A DNA stretch of 64,000 bases from Streptomyces sp. CMB-StM0423 (GCF_002847285.1 NZ_CP025407.1:4186501-4250500), one strand, 5' to 3'; positions 50,504 to 60,220 are shown, numbered from the stretch's first letter. The notes: a model not told the origin generated them from the sequence alone. Numbers and translations are program-made.

Positions 50504-51694
50504 CTACAGCTCCTTCCGGAACTCCTCCGCCACCGCCAGCAGGATGTCGTTCGCCTCGCGTTCGCCCACCGACGCCCGGACGCCGTCGCCCGCGAACGGC
50601 CGGACCACCGCGCCCGCCGCCTCGCACGCCGCCGCGAAGTCCATGCTCCGCTCCCCCAGCCGCAGCCAGACGAAGTTCGCGTGCGTCTCCGGCACCGTCC
50701 AGCCCTGCGCCAGCAGCCCCTCCCGCACCCGCGTGCGCTCCCCGACCAGCGCCTCCACCCGCTCCAGCAGTGCGTCCTCGCTCCGCAGCGACGCGATCGC
50801 CGCCTCCTGCGCGATCTGGCTCACCCCGAACGGCACCGCCGTCTTCCGCAGCGCCGCCGCCACCGGCTCGTGCGCCACCGCGAAGCCGACCCGCAGGCCC
50901 GCAAGACCGTACGCCTTGCTGAAGGTGCGCAGCACGCACACGTTCGGCCGGTCCCGGTAGATTTCCAGCCCGTCCGGGATGCCTCCGTCCACGCCGTCGT
51001 CCCGGACGAACTGGCAGTACGCCTCGTCCAGCACCACCAGCACGTCCTCCGGCACCCGGTCGAGGAACCGCTCCAGCTCCCCGCGGCGCACCGCCGTGCC
51101 CGTCGGGTTGTTCGGCGTGCAGACGAAGATCAGCCGGGTGGCGTTCGTCACCGCGTCCGCCATCGCGTCCAGGTCGTGCCGCTCCTCCGCCGTCAGCGGA
51201 ACCTGCACCGACCGCGCGCCCGAGATCTGCGTGATGATCGGGTACGCCTCGAACGACCGCCAGGCGTAGATCACCTCGTCCCCGGGACCGGCCGTCGCCT
51301 GCAGCAACTGCTGTGCCACGCCCACGGAACCGGTGCCCGTGGCGATGTGCCCGGGCGGCACGCCGAGGCGTTCGGCGAGTTCCGCGGTGAGCGCGGCGCA
51401 CGCCATGTCGGGGTAGCGGTTGAAGCTCCCGGCCGCCGCGACCGCCGCCTCCAGCACGCCGGGCAGCGGCGGGTAGGGGTTCTCGTTCGAGGAGAGCTTG
51501 TACGCCGCCGCCCCCGGCCCCGCACCCGCGGAGCCCCCGGACCCCGATCGCGCCGCCGCCGGCTTCCCCGGCTTGTACGTCGGAATGCCCGCCAGCGCGG
51601 CCCGCAGCCGGGGCGTCTCACCAGCCCCGCCGGCCGCACCAGCCTCCGGAGTCTCAGCGGCCTCAGCAGCCCTGGGAGTCTTGTCGTTCGTCAC
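50504..51694 (-). CDS. hisC: Histidinol-phosphate aminotransferase-type PLP enzyme
   Basis: 396 residues. YKLSSNENPYPPLPGV, FVCTPNNPTGTAV, VVLDEAYCQFV and TFSKAYGLAGLRVGFA (PLP lysine) are the HisC pattern, and ARRLRVG-like Arg residues follow. An Ala/Gly-rich N-terminus of about 55 residues is extra. Acts in histidine synthesis or as an aromatic aminotransferase; the second is possible because the gene is far from a his operon. GTG at 51694 has GAGGAGG upstream. Transcribed toward cydA with array C between. Confidence 0.85.
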   Translation of the reverse strand: MTNDKTPRAAEAAETPEAGAAGGAGETPRLRAALAGIPTYKPGKPAAARSGSGGSAGAGPGAAAYKLSSNENPYPPLPGVLEAAVAAAGSFNRYPDMACAALTAELAERLGVPPGHIATGTGSVGVAQQLLQATAGPGDEVIYAWRSFEAYPIITQISGARSVQVPLTAEERHDLDAMADAVTNATRLIFVCTPNNPTGTAVRRGELERFLDRVPEDVLVVLDEAYCQFVRDDGVDGGIPDGLEIYRDRPNVCVLRTFSKAYGLAGLRVGFAVAHEPVAAALRKTAVPFGVSQIAQEAAIASLRSEDALLERVEALVGERTRVREGLLAQGWTVPETHANFVWLRLGERSMDFAAACEAAGAVVRPFAGDGVRASVGEREANDILLAVAEEFRKEL

Positions 51695-52110
51695 CGCGGT
51701 CCTCCTCGACCGAGCCCGTACCCTGCCGTTACGCGCCGTTCCCGCCGGCCCGTTCCACCCGCCGCAGACGGGGCCGCACCCGTAGGGGGCGCATCCACCC
51801 TGGCGCGCACGGGTGGCGGACGCCATGGCGCGCATCACCCGTGAAGGTGACTGAGACCTCTTCGAGACCTTCGTACCATGGCAGGTGCCACCCAGCTTGC
51901 GCCATGGACCGATGGCCGACAATGGTGCAACCACTTGGCATTCCATGGTCGTTTGACCGTTGCGCTCCTGCAGAATCGTGCCTGTCAGTTACGGTTCGGA
52001 TTCTCCCGCAATCGAGCCATCCGAGCCCTACTATCAGCTCGCGATGACAAGCCTGCCTGACTACGCGGCTTGCACGGGGGACCACGTACGTGCTGGAAGA
52101 AAGAAGGCGC
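51695..52110. other. Divergent intergenic region hisC / LacI regulator
   Basis: About 416 bp. CCATGG occurs three times (51897-51990 region) in short palindromic contexts, and a TACTAT box at 52029-52034 could be a -10 for the LacI gene. CACGTACGTG lies just before the alternative GTG start. No small gene is convincing. Confidence 0.4.
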
Positions 52111-53205
52111 ATGACCGGCTCGATCCAACCGCAAGTGAGCCGGCCGCCCAGCCGCAAGCTGGCGCGGGCGGGCATCCGGGATGTCGCCGCCGCCGCGGGC
52201 GTCTCGATCACCACCGTCTCCGACGCGCTGAACGGGAAGGGCCGGCTGCCGGAAGCGACCCGCCGGCACGTCCGCGAGGTCGCCGACCGCCTCGGCTACC
52301 GGCCGTCGGCCGCCGCCCGCGCGTTGCGCACCGGCAAGTCCGGACTCATCGGCTTAACGGTGACGACCTACGGGGAAGAACCGTTCACCTTCACGGAGTT
52401 CGCGTACTTCGCCGAGATGGCCCGCGCCGCGACCTCGGCCGCCCTCGCCCGCGGGTACGCGCTGGTGATCCTCCCCGCGACCTCGCGGCACGACGTGTGG
52501 TCCAACGTGGCCCTCGACGGCACCGTGGTCATCGACCCGGCGGAGGGCGACCCCGTCGTCAGCGAGATCGTCCGGCAGGGCATCCCCGTCGTCAGCGACG
52601 GCCGCCCCGGCGGCTCCCTGCCCGTCACCGCCTGGGTCGACAACGACCACCAGGCCGCCGTCCTCGACCTGCTCGACCACCTCGCCGAGGCCGGCGCCCG
52701 CCGCATCGGGCTGCTCACCGGCACGAGCACGGACACCTACACCCGGCTGTCCACCACCGCGTACCTCACCTGGTGCGAGCGCGTCGGACAGGATCCGGTG
52801 TACGAGTCCTACCCCGCCCACGACCCCCGTGCGGGCGCCGTCGCCGCCGACCGGCTGCTCGCCCGCCCGGACCGCCCGGACGCCGTCTACGGCCTCTTCG
52901 ACCCCAACGGCACCGACCTCCTCGCCGCCACCCGCCGCTACGGCCTGCGGGTGCCCGACGACCTGATGCTCGTCTGCTGCAGCGAGTCCCCGGGCTACGC
53001 CTCCACCGACCCGCCCATCACCACGCTGTCCCTGAAGCCGCGCCGCATCGGCACCGCGGTCGTCCAGCTCCTGATCGACGCCATCGAGGGAGTCGACGCG
53101 GGCCGGCCCATCGAGCAGGTCATACCGACGGATCTGATCGTGCGGGCGTCCTCGCAGCGCCGCCCGCCGCGTACGGTCGTCAGCGCCCCGCGCCGCCCGG
53201 CGTAG
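52111..53205 (+). CDS. LacI family transcriptional regulator
   Basis: 364 residues from ATG 52111, which has AGAAGG upstream; a GTG at 52090 is an alternative. The LacI helix-turn-helix and hinge are clear (GIRDVAAAAGVSITTVSDAL, LGYRPSAAARALRTGKSGLI), followed by a sugar-binding-type effector domain ending in the usual LRPRRIG-like LKPRRIG. Ligand unknown; no sugar genes adjoin it. Probably autoregulates. Confidence 0.9.
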   Translation: MTGSIQPQVSRPPSRKLARAGIRDVAAAAGVSITTVSDALNGKGRLPEATRRHVREVADRLGYRPSAAARALRTGKSGLIGLTVTTYGEEPFTFTEFAYFAEMARAATSAALARGYALVILPATSRHDVWSNVALDGTVVIDPAEGDPVVSEIVRQGIPVVSDGRPGGSLPVTAWVDNDHQAAVLDLLDHLAEAGARRIGLLTGTSTDTYTRLSTTAYLTWCERVGQDPVYESYPAHDPRAGAVAADRLLARPDRPDAVYGLFDPNGTDLLAATRRYGLRVPDDLMLVCCSESPGYASTDPPITTLSLKPRRIGTAVVQLLIDAIEGVDAGRPIEQVIPTDLIVRASSQRRPPRTVVSAPRRPA

Positions 53206-53707
53206 CGGGGTGCCCCGGCCGTACGACCCGGCCCGCGCGGCGGCCGTACGCCATGGCCGTACGACCCGGCTCACCCCCGGACTCGTACGGCCGCCCGCAC
53301 CCCTGCCACGCACCGCCGCCGTACACCCCCTTCGCCACGCGCCGCGCCGCGCGCCGGGCAACGCCCCCTTCGCCACGCGCCGGGGGCCGCCCCGCCGCGC
53401 TCACCCCGCCACGGACCCGCCCGCGCCCCGTGCCGTACGACAACTCATGACCCCCGCCGGACCCCACCCCGCCCTCCCCCACGCCGGTCGTGCCCCGTTT
53501 GCCCGGTTCTGGCGGTCCGGAGGGCGCCGTCTTCCGCAGCCGGAGCCAATTGGCGGCCCCTGGTACCGCACAAGGCGCGACAGGCATTTCTATGATGGGC
53601 GCACGCACACCGCGGATCTCCTCCACCAGCACGGGGGAGCGGCACCTGGTCCCACGGCGGCCGGGTCGTGTCCCGGTGGCAGAACGGCTAGGCGGTGGAG
53701 GGGTTCG
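53206..53707. other. Intergenic region with direct repeats 38 bp apart
   Basis: About 500 bp. GGCCGTACGACCCGGC occurs at 53217 and 53255, and CCCCCTTCGCCACGCGCCG at 53326 and 53364; each pair is exactly 38 bp apart. A TATGAT box at 53591-53596 may be a -10 for the phosphoesterase gene. No gene is supported. Confidence 0.5.
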
Positions 53708-54712
53708 ATGCAACAGGGGGCCGGTCAGACGCCGGGGCTGCGGACCACGGCTGGGGTGCCCGCCGGGGCGGCGCCTCCCGTCCCCGCGGCACCGGCCGCC
53801 GGTGACGCCTTCGGGCACGCCGACGACGGGTACACCCCGACCCAGGCCGACCTGCCGGTGATCAGGCGCGGCGAGAGCGGCGGCTACGGCCCGCTGTACG
53901 TCGTCGGCGACGTCCACGGCTATCTCGACGAGCTGCGCGCCGCCCTGCGCGCCCAGGGCATCATCGACGAGGCCGACCGCTGGATCGCCGGGAACACCCG
54001 CGTGTGGTTCCTCGGCGACTTCACCGACCGCGGCCCCGACGGCATCGGCGTCATCGACCTCGTCATGCGGCTGTCCGCCGAGGCCGCGGCCGCCGGCGGC
54101 TACTGCAAGGCGCTCATGGGCAACCACGAGCTGCTGCTGCTCGGCGCCAAGCGCTTCGGCGACACGCCGGTCAACTCCGGTGCCGGCACCGCCTCCTTCC
54201 AGGCCGCCTGGCTCCTCAACGGCGGCCAGCGCACCGACATGGAGCGGCTGGAGGACGTCCACCTGCAGTGGATGGCGCGCCTCGACGCCATCCACGAGGA
54301 GGACGACCACCTCCTGGTGCACTCCGACACCACCGCGTACCTCGACTACGGCGACTCCATCGAGGGCGTCAACGACACCATCCACGACATCCTGGCCCGC
54401 TCGGACGCGGACGAGGTATGGGATCTCTTCCGCAAGTTCACCAAGCGTTTCGCCTTCCGTGACGAGGAGACGGGACCCTCGGCGGTACGGGAACTGCTGG
54501 GCCGGTACGGCGGCGAGCGGCTGGTGCACGGGCACAGCCCGATCCCGTATCTGCTCGGGGAAGTGCCCAGCGAGGACACCGATCCCGAGGAGCGCGGCGC
54601 CTCCGTGCAGGGGCCGCACATCTACGCAGACGACCTGGCCATCGCCATGGACGGGGGGGTCACCATGGCCGGAAAACTGCTTGTCGTGCGACTTCCGCTG
54701 GTCGGGCGGTAG
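53708..54712 (+). CDS. Metallophosphoesterase
   Basis: 334 residues. Calcineurin-like motifs in order: GDVHGY, GDFTDRGPDG, GNHELLLL, a His in LLVHSDT, and VHGHSPIPY near the C-terminus. The dinuclear metal site is complete. Likely a PPP-type phosphatase or nucleotide phosphoesterase; substrate unknown. An Ala/Pro-rich N-terminus of about 55 residues is extra. GGTGGAGGGG precedes the ATG. Confidence 0.9.
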   Translation: MQQGAGQTPGLRTTAGVPAGAAPPVPAAPAAGDAFGHADDGYTPTQADLPVIRRGESGGYGPLYVVGDVHGYLDELRAALRAQGIIDEADRWIAGNTRVWFLGDFTDRGPDGIGVIDLVMRLSAEAAAAGGYCKALMGNHELLLLGAKRFGDTPVNSGAGTASFQAAWLLNGGQRTDMERLEDVHLQWMARLDAIHEEDDHLLVHSDTTAYLDYGDSIEGVNDTIHDILARSDADEVWDLFRKFTKRFAFRDEETGPSAVRELLGRYGGERLVHGHSPIPYLLGEVPSEDTDPEERGASVQGPHIYADDLAIAMDGGVTMAGKLLVVRLPLVGR

Positions 54713-54888
54713 CGCGCGTCCGCCCGGCGTGCTCTAATACGGAACCTCCTTTTCTGAAAAGACACTTATCCGCCATACGCGAAGCGCTCTACCATCGGTA
54801 ATAGGCTCTGCCGCCCAGGGCCTAGCGCCGCAGGCACGCTCCGTCCCCGTTTGCCTTGTTGCCTGCCCATCCGGGGGAGCACAAGCAC

Positions 54889-55785
54889 ATGACCAGTGCG
54901 TCGCATCTGCTGACCGAGGACCGCCCGGAGTTCGAGCGGCTCCTCGATACCGCGCTGCACAATGCCGAGTTCACGGTCGGCGCCGGCCGCGGGCGGCCGC
55001 TCAACCCCGAGCAGCTCCGCACCCGGGCCCTCGGTGCCACGGCGGAGATTTCCGCGAGCGCGTCGGCCGAATACGAGCGGTATGTAGGGCTGCGCACGGA
55101 GTTGCGCCGGCCCTCGTCGGGCGGCGGGACGCTGGGCGGTCCCGACGGTATCCGCTTCTCCGGCGCGCGGGGCGGCGCCCAGGGCGACAACTCCAGTGCG
55201 GGGGTGGCCGCGGCGGCGGCGGTACTGGTGCCGGTGCTGGCCGGTACGGCGGCGGTGATCTTCCTTCTCGTCGGCTATCTGCTGCACTTGATGGACCCCG
55301 AGCCGTCCGTGGCCTCCTCGATGCGCCAGGCGGGCTGGATCTTCGCGATCCTCGCGGCCGCCGCCATCGTCATCTCGATGGTCGCGCTGCTGCTGACGGC
55401 GGTGCGCAACGGCTCGACGTCCATCAGGGCGGCGGCCAGCCGGGATCTGACCGAGCAGGTCGACCGCGCCCGCGAGGAGTGGCGCGCGGCGCTGCTCGAA
55501 CGCGGCATCCAGCCCTTCATCGAGCAGGCCCTCGCCGGCGGCGCCGAGGGCGGCGGTCCCGACGCCGGCGGCCCGGACGCGGGACCCGAGGGCGGTGGCC
55601 CCGGGGGCGGCGGTGCGTACCCCGCGGTGCGTACCGACCCGACCGCCACCCGCACCCCGCGGCTGGGCTACTCGCGCCCGGCGTTCTCCAGCCCCGACGA
55701 CGGCCAGTCGAAGGACGGACCGAGCTATTCGAGCCCCGACTTCACCAGCCCCGACTACGGCGGCCCGGAGCACGACCCCGACTGA
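54889..55785 (+). CDS. Membrane protein with Ser/Pro/Asp tail, function unknown
   Basis: 298 residues. Soluble N-terminal part (HLLTEDRPEFERLLDTALHN), two hydrophobic segments (about 100-125 and 145-170), a helical stretch (LTEQVDRAREEWRAALLERG) and a Gly-rich, then Ser-Ser-Pro-Asp-rich tail (SYSSPDFTSPDYGG). Conserved-looking but no known domain. GGGGGAG nine bases before ATG 54889. Confidence 0.75.
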   Translation: MTSASHLLTEDRPEFERLLDTALHNAEFTVGAGRGRPLNPEQLRTRALGATAEISASASAEYERYVGLRTELRRPSSGGGTLGGPDGIRFSGARGGAQGDNSSAGVAAAAAVLVPVLAGTAAVIFLLVGYLLHLMDPEPSVASSMRQAGWIFAILAAAAIVISMVALLLTAVRNGSTSIRAAASRDLTEQVDRAREEWRAALLERGIQPFIEQALAGGAEGGGPDAGGPDAGPEGGGPGGGGAYPAVRTDPTATRTPRLGYSRPAFSSPDDGQSKDGPSYSSPDFTSPDYGGPEHDPD

Positions 55786-55873
55786 CCCCGGACTTGATCC
55801 GGCGCGGCACGGCTCCGGGTGCGGCGCGAGTAATCGTTTGTCCGCGGGCATGCGCACGTCCTAGCCTCACGCC

Positions 55874-56518
55874 ATGTCCCGGCTGCACATCTTCGACATG
55901 GACGGCACCCTGCTGCACGGCTCCTCCGCGAACATCGAGCTGGCGCGGCAACTGGACCTGGTCGCGGAGTTCCAGGCGCTGGACGCGGCGTTCGGCTCCG
56001 GCGAGATCGACACGTACGACTACGCCGAGCACGCCCACGGCATGTGGAGCAGCCTCACGCCCGAGATCCTGGGCCGCGCGTTCGCGGGCGCGCCGTGGCT
56101 CGCGGGGATCCGCGAGGTATGGGCGGACATCACCGACCGCGGGGAGCACTGCGCGGTCATCTCCCTGGCGCCCGGGTTCTTCGTCGAACGGCTGCTGGAG
56201 TGGGGGGTGCACGCGGCGCACGGGTCGCGGTTCCCGGCGCTGCCGTTCCGCGAGCCGGTCGACATGGCGGGCATCCTGGGGCCGCCCGACAAGGTGCGGA
56301 TCGCGGATCTGCTCTGCGCGGAGTACGGGTTGACGCGGGCGGACTGCGTGGCGTACGGGGACTCCATGTCGGACACCGACCTCTTCGCGGTGGTGCCGCG
56401 GTCGGTCGCTGTCAACGCCGACCATCATGTGAGCGGCCTCGCCTCGCACGCGTACAGCGGCCGGGACCTGCGGGAGGCGTACGCGCTGACGCGTACCGGC
56501 GGGGTGACGGGCCGCTAG
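55874..56518 (+). CDS. HAD-IB family phosphatase
   Basis: 214 residues. Motif I DMDGTLL, motif II VISLAPGFF, motif III Lys in PPDKVRIADLL, motif IV GDSMSDTDLF. This fits SerB-like HAD-IB hydrolases; the substrate may be a phosphorylated amino acid or lipid-linked phosphate. Its TAG overlaps the stop codon of the convergent NUDIX gene in the palindrome CTAG. Confidence 0.88.
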   Translation: MSRLHIFDMDGTLLHGSSANIELARQLDLVAEFQALDAAFGSGEIDTYDYAEHAHGMWSSLTPEILGRAFAGAPWLAGIREVWADITDRGEHCAVISLAPGFFVERLLEWGVHAAHGSRFPALPFREPVDMAGILGPPDKVRIADLLCAEYGLTRADCVAYGDSMSDTDLFAVVPRSVAVNADHHVSGLASHAYSGRDLREAYALTRTGGVTGR

Positions 56519-56988
56519 CCGAAGTCGTCGGCGAGGACGGCGAGGACGCCCTCGATGTTCGTGCGCAGATAGGCGCGCAGACTGGGCGGTACGACGTCGA
56601 CGGAGTCGACGCCTTCGCGGGTGAAGGGGATGCGCACCGTCTCGTACTCGCCGCAGGGCTCGTCGACTTCGGGGCCGTGGCGCCTGGCCGGGTCCATGGA
56701 CGCCAGCCGGCAGGCGAAGAAGTGCTGGACCTTCACGCCCCGTCCGTCCTCGGGGACGGTGTCGACGAAGACGGGGACGACGCCGGTGACGCGGGCGCCC
56801 AGCTCCTCGTCGACCTCGCGGTGCAGCGCGGCGACGACGGAGGTGTCGGCGGGCTCGACCCCGCCGCCGGGGGTGATCCAGTAGGGCTCGCGGCCCGGCT
56901 TGGTGCGCTTGATGAGCAGCATCTCGTCGCCGTCCAGGAGGACGGCGCGGGCGGTGCGCTTGACCACGGGCCGGTGGGACACGGTCAT
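56515..56988 (-). CDS. NUDIX hydrolase
   Basis: 157 residues. The Nudix box is at about 45-67: GVEPADTSVVAALHREVDEE; the catalytic REVDEE core is intact but the first Glu of the canonical pattern is Thr here. Typically cleaves nucleoside diphosphates linked to another group. ATG 56988 begins at a natural N-terminus but has no binding site; the frame is open upstream. Confidence 0.85.
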   Translation of the reverse strand: MTVSHRPVVKRTARAVLLDGDEMLLIKRTKPGREPYWITPGGGVEPADTSVVAALHREVDEELGARVTGVVPVFVDTVPEDGRGVKVQHFFACRLASMDPARRHGPEVDEPCGEYETVRIPFTREGVDSVDVVPPSLRAYLRTNIEGVLAVLADDFG

Positions 56989-57154
56989 GGGGTGTATGTG
57001 GCACGCGGGGCGGCGGTCGAAACCCGCGGCCGCCGGAGGAATGCGGCGGAGCGGTGCGTACGGCGGGAGCACCCCCGTCCCGCCGCGCCGGGCGCGCGCG
57101 GGGCGCGGGGGCGCGACGGGACGGGCGGGATCCGGCGGTGGGGTGCCGGGGCGG

Positions 57155-57889
57155 TCACCGCGGCTTGTCGTCGTCGCCGGGGGCGGGCTCGTCCTTGCCG
57201 AAGACGCGGTGCGTGGTGCCGCTCTGTTCGGTGCCGGGCTTGCTCTCGTGCGCGGTGCCGCCGGTGATGTCGCTGTGCGTCGTGCGGCCGGGGTCGGGCG
57301 AGGGGGACGTACGGGACGTACCGCCGGAGGCGCCGGATTCGCCGCCCTTTATGCCGGACGAACCCGAAGTGCCGGACGTGTCGCCGGACATGCCGCGCTT
57401 GTCGCCGTGCATCCCGTGCTTGCCGTGCTTGCTGTGCTTCTCCCCGTGCATGCCGTGCTTGCCGTGCTTGCCGTGTTCGCCGTGCTCGCCGCCGTGCATC
57501 TCCTGCTTGCCGCCGCGCATGTCCTCGTCGGACTTGTTGCCCATCCGGCCGGCGTCCTTGCCGTGGCCGCGGGCGTGCCCGTGGGTGTCGTGCTCCATGC
57601 CGTACTCGCGGCGCGTACCCGTCGTCTGGGCGGCGCGGTTGGAGACGTCGCCGCGGCGGCTGCCCGTGCCGGACTTCTTCGCCAGCCCGGCGAGGCCGAG
57701 CAGACCGGCCAGACCCAGCAGGCCCCAGTTGCTCGCACTGTCGCCCTTCGGGCCGCGCGGGCCCTGATCCTGCTGGACGGTGGTCTGGGGGTTGTCCGCC
57801 GGGGTGGCGGCGGGCTGCGCGCTCGCGCCGGTCAGGGGAGCCAGGGCGATGATCCCGGCCGCGCCCAGTGTTGCGGCGATCTTACGCAT
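57155..57889 (-). CDS. Secreted WGxxGxxG-motif protein with His/Gly/Lys-rich repeat tail
   Basis: 244 residues. Signal peptide (MRKIAATLGAAGIIALAPLT, cleavage after ASA), a short linker, then NWGLLGLAGLLGLAGLAKK, a WGxxGxxG hydrophobic segment which in streptomycetes normally ends the protein. Here about 175 hydrophilic residues follow, with repeats such as HGEHGKHGKHGMHG and HSKHGKHGMHGDKRG (about 135-165): at least 14 His, so metal binding is likely. AAGGGAG precedes the ATG. Function unknown. Confidence 0.72.
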   Translation of the reverse strand: MRKIAATLGAAGIIALAPLTGASAQPAATPADNPQTTVQQDQGPRGPKGDSASNWGLLGLAGLLGLAGLAKKSGTGSRRGDVSNRAAQTTGTRREYGMEHDTHGHARGHGKDAGRMGNKSDEDMRGGKQEMHGGEHGEHGKHGKHGMHGEKHSKHGKHGMHGDKRGMSGDTSGTSGSSGIKGGESGASGGTSRTSPSPDPGRTTHSDITGGTAHESKPGTEQSGTTHRVFGKDEPAPGDDDKPR

Positions 57890-58043
57890 GGTGTGATCTC
57901 CCTTGAGAGCTGTGCCGACGGGCGTCTCGACGCGGCTCCCGCTCCGCGTGCCCGCGGCTCCCCCACACACCATGAACACACGCATTGCCGGTTTACGCGA
58001 GTTTTATCGCTTTTGCCGGATTTTTGCCCGACCGCGTGCGGAG

Positions 58044-59240
58044 TCAGCGGGCGAGCGCGTACGCGAGCGCTTCACGCAGGTCTGCTACGAGGTCCGCGGT
58101 GTCCTCGACGCCCGCGGAGAACCTGACGAAGCCCTCCGGCACCGCGTCCCCGCCCCACCGCCCGCGCCGCTCCGCGGTCGAGCGCACGCCGCCGAAGCTC
58201 GTCGCCTCGTCGACCAGCCGCGCCGCGCCCAGGAACCGCTCCGCCGCCGCCCGGTCCGGCAGCGTGAACGCCACCACGCACCCGTACCGCCCGGCGCGCA
58301 TCTGGCGCGCGGCGAGCGCGTGCGCGGGGTCGGACGGCAGACCGGGGTGGCGCACGTCCCGTACCCCCGGCGTCGCGCGCAGCGCTTCGGCCACGGCGAG
58401 GGCGTTCGCCGCCTGGCGCGCGGTACGCAACTCCAGCGTCGCCAGCGAACGGTGCGCGAGCCACGCCTCCATCGGCCCGGGGATGGCGCCCGCGGTCTTC
58501 CGCCAGGTGCGCAGCCGGCGGGCGAGCGCGGGGTCGCGGGTGACGGCGTAGCCGAGGAGGACGTCGCCGTGGCCGGTGAGCGCCTTGGTGCCGCTGGCGA
58601 CGGACAGGTCGGCGCCGAGTTCCAGGGGGCGCTGGCCGAGGGGGGTGGGCAGGGTGTTGTCGACGGCGACGAGCGCGCCCGCGGCGTGCGCGGCGGTGGC
58701 GAGGCGGCGGATGTCGCAGACGTCGAGGCCGGGGTTGGAGGGGGTCTCCAGCCACAGCAGGCGGGCGCCGTCGAGGAGATCGGCCTGGGCGTCGCCGGCG
58801 GTGGGGGCGGTGCGCACGTCGGTGCCGTGCTCCTGGAGAAGGGCACGGAGGCCGCCGGGGACGAGGTTGTAGCCGTCGGAGGGGAGGACGACGTGGCCGC
58901 GAGGCGCCCCCCCGTCCTGCGGCGGTCCGGGGACGGCCATGAGGACGGCGGTGATCGCGGCCATGCCGGAGGCGAAGGCGACGGCCTCGGCGGGGACGCC
59001 GGGGGACTCCAGCTCGGCGAGGGCGGCTTCGAGGCGGGTCCAGGTGGGGTTGGCGTCGCGGCCGTAGTCGTAGGGGGCGGCGGTGACGTCGCCGGGGAGG
59101 TGGTAATGGGCGGCGAAGACGGGGCCGGGGAGGGCGGGTTCGTACGGCTCGGGGGCGGGGAGGCCGGCGCGTACGACGCGGGTGGCGTCGGCGGTGTTCC
59201 GCGGAGGCGGGTCGGCGTGCGGGGTGTCGTCCGGTGTCAT
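58044..59240 (-). CDS. Cys/Met metabolism PLP-dependent enzyme (cystathionine gamma-lyase/synthase type)
   Basis: 398 residues. DYGRDANPTWTRLEAALAEL, WLETPSNPGLDVCDI and SVASGTKALTGHGDVLLG (PLP lysine) are the family motifs. Probably a gamma-lyase or gamma-synthase acting on cystathionine or homocysteine derivatives. AAAGGAG before ATG 59240, which overlaps the upstream gene's stop as ATGA; it is the last of three tightly coupled genes. Confidence 0.88.
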   Translation of the reverse strand: MTPDDTPHADPPPRNTADATRVVRAGLPAPEPYEPALPGPVFAAHYHLPGDVTAAPYDYGRDANPTWTRLEAALAELESPGVPAEAVAFASGMAAITAVLMAVPGPPQDGGAPRGHVVLPSDGYNLVPGGLRALLQEHGTDVRTAPTAGDAQADLLDGARLLWLETPSNPGLDVCDIRRLATAAHAAGALVAVDNTLPTPLGQRPLELGADLSVASGTKALTGHGDVLLGYAVTRDPALARRLRTWRKTAGAIPGPMEAWLAHRSLATLELRTARQAANALAVAEALRATPGVRDVRHPGLPSDPAHALAARQMRAGRYGCVVAFTLPDRAAAERFLGAARLVDEATSFGGVRSTAERRGRWGGDAVPEGFVRFSAGVEDTADLVADLREALAYALAR

Positions 59241-60220
59241 CGGCCGGCTCCTTTCAGGGCCGCGCGCGCCGCGGCGCCGCACTGCGCGCCGTAGCCGGCG
59301 CCGAACAGCGCGGCGTGCACGAGCAGATGGTGGAGTTGGTACAGCGGCACCCGGCCGCGCCGGCCGGGCAGCGGGCGTACCTCCTCGTACGCCGCGAGCA
59401 GCCGCCCGAGCTGCGGGCAGCCGAACAGCTCCAGGAACGCGAGGTCCACCTCGGGGTGGCCGCCCTGCGCGGCGGGGTCGATGAGGTACGCGCGGTCGCC
59501 CGCCGACCACTGCACGTTGCCGGACCACAGGTCGCCGTGGATGACGGCGGGCGGCTGCGGCGGGCCCGTGACCTCGTCGATCACGCCGCAGAGGCGCTCG
59601 ACGGCGCGGGTGTCGGCGGGCGTGAGGGCGCCGTTGTCAGTGGCGAGGCGTAGAAAGGGAAGCAGCCGGTGCCCGGCGTAGAAGGCGGGCCAGTCAGCGG
59701 GGGAGGCAGGCGCATGTCCGGTGTGCTCAGGGGGTGGTTCCGGAGCCGGATCCGGGGGGCCGGGGGTGTCCGGTGTGCCCGGGGACGGCAGCGGGAGCGA
59801 GCCGATGTAGGCGGGCCAGGGGGTGCCGAAGGCGGCGGCGGGGGTGGCGTGCAGCGCGGCGAGGTCGCGGCCCAGCCGCTCGGCCTGCGCGGGGGCCGCG
59901 GGCCCCGGCTCGATCCACTCCAGCAGGATCATCCCGGGCTCCTCGCCGAGCACGGCGGGGACGGGGACGGTGCCGGTGTCCGTGAGGAGGCGCAGGCCGT
60001 GCGCCTCGGCGGCGAAGAAGTCGGCGGGCGCGCCGGCGCGTGTCTTGGCGAAGACGCGGCGGCCGTCGGCGAGTTCGAGGCGGTGGGCGGCGGAGATGTC
60101 CCCGCCGCCGACGGGGCGCGCGGCCCGTACGGGAGCACCGGCGAGCGCGGCGGCGCGGGCCCCGACGCCCCGGGTGGGGTCCCCGGCGCCCCGCGCGGCG
60201 CCGGCCGGCGGGGGGTTCAC
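59237..60220 (-). CDS. Fructosamine kinase family protein
   Basis: 327 residues. Small-molecule kinase fold: FAKTRAG (ATP-binding Lys), catalytic VIHGDLWSGNVQW and metal-binding LIDPAAQGGHPEVDLAF. The family phosphorylates ketoamines to repair glycated proteins. A Pro-rich insert of about 35 residues lies near position 150. GTG overlaps the upstream phosphatase stop as GTGA. Confidence 0.88.
   Translation of the reverse strand: MNPPPAGAARGAGDPTRGVGARAAALAGAPVRAARPVGGGDISAAHRLELADGRRVFAKTRAGAPADFFAAEAHGLRLLTDTGTVPVPAVLGEEPGMILLEWIEPGPAAPAQAERLGRDLAALHATPAAAFGTPWPAYIGSLPLPSPGTPDTPGPPDPAPEPPPEHTGHAPASPADWPAFYAGHRLLPFLRLATDNGALTPADTRAVERLCGVIDEVTGPPQPPAVIHGDLWSGNVQWSAGDRAYLIDPAAQGGHPEVDLAFLELFGCPQLGRLLAAYEEVRPLPGRRGRVPLYQLHHLLVHAALFGAGYGAQCGAAARAALKGAGR

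Noticed and set aside
53655..53712. GGTTCGATGC next to GGTGGCAGAACGGCTAG looks tRNA-like
   Set aside because: No acceptor stem or full cloverleaf can be drawn, and the segment contains the binding site and start of the phosphoesterase gene.
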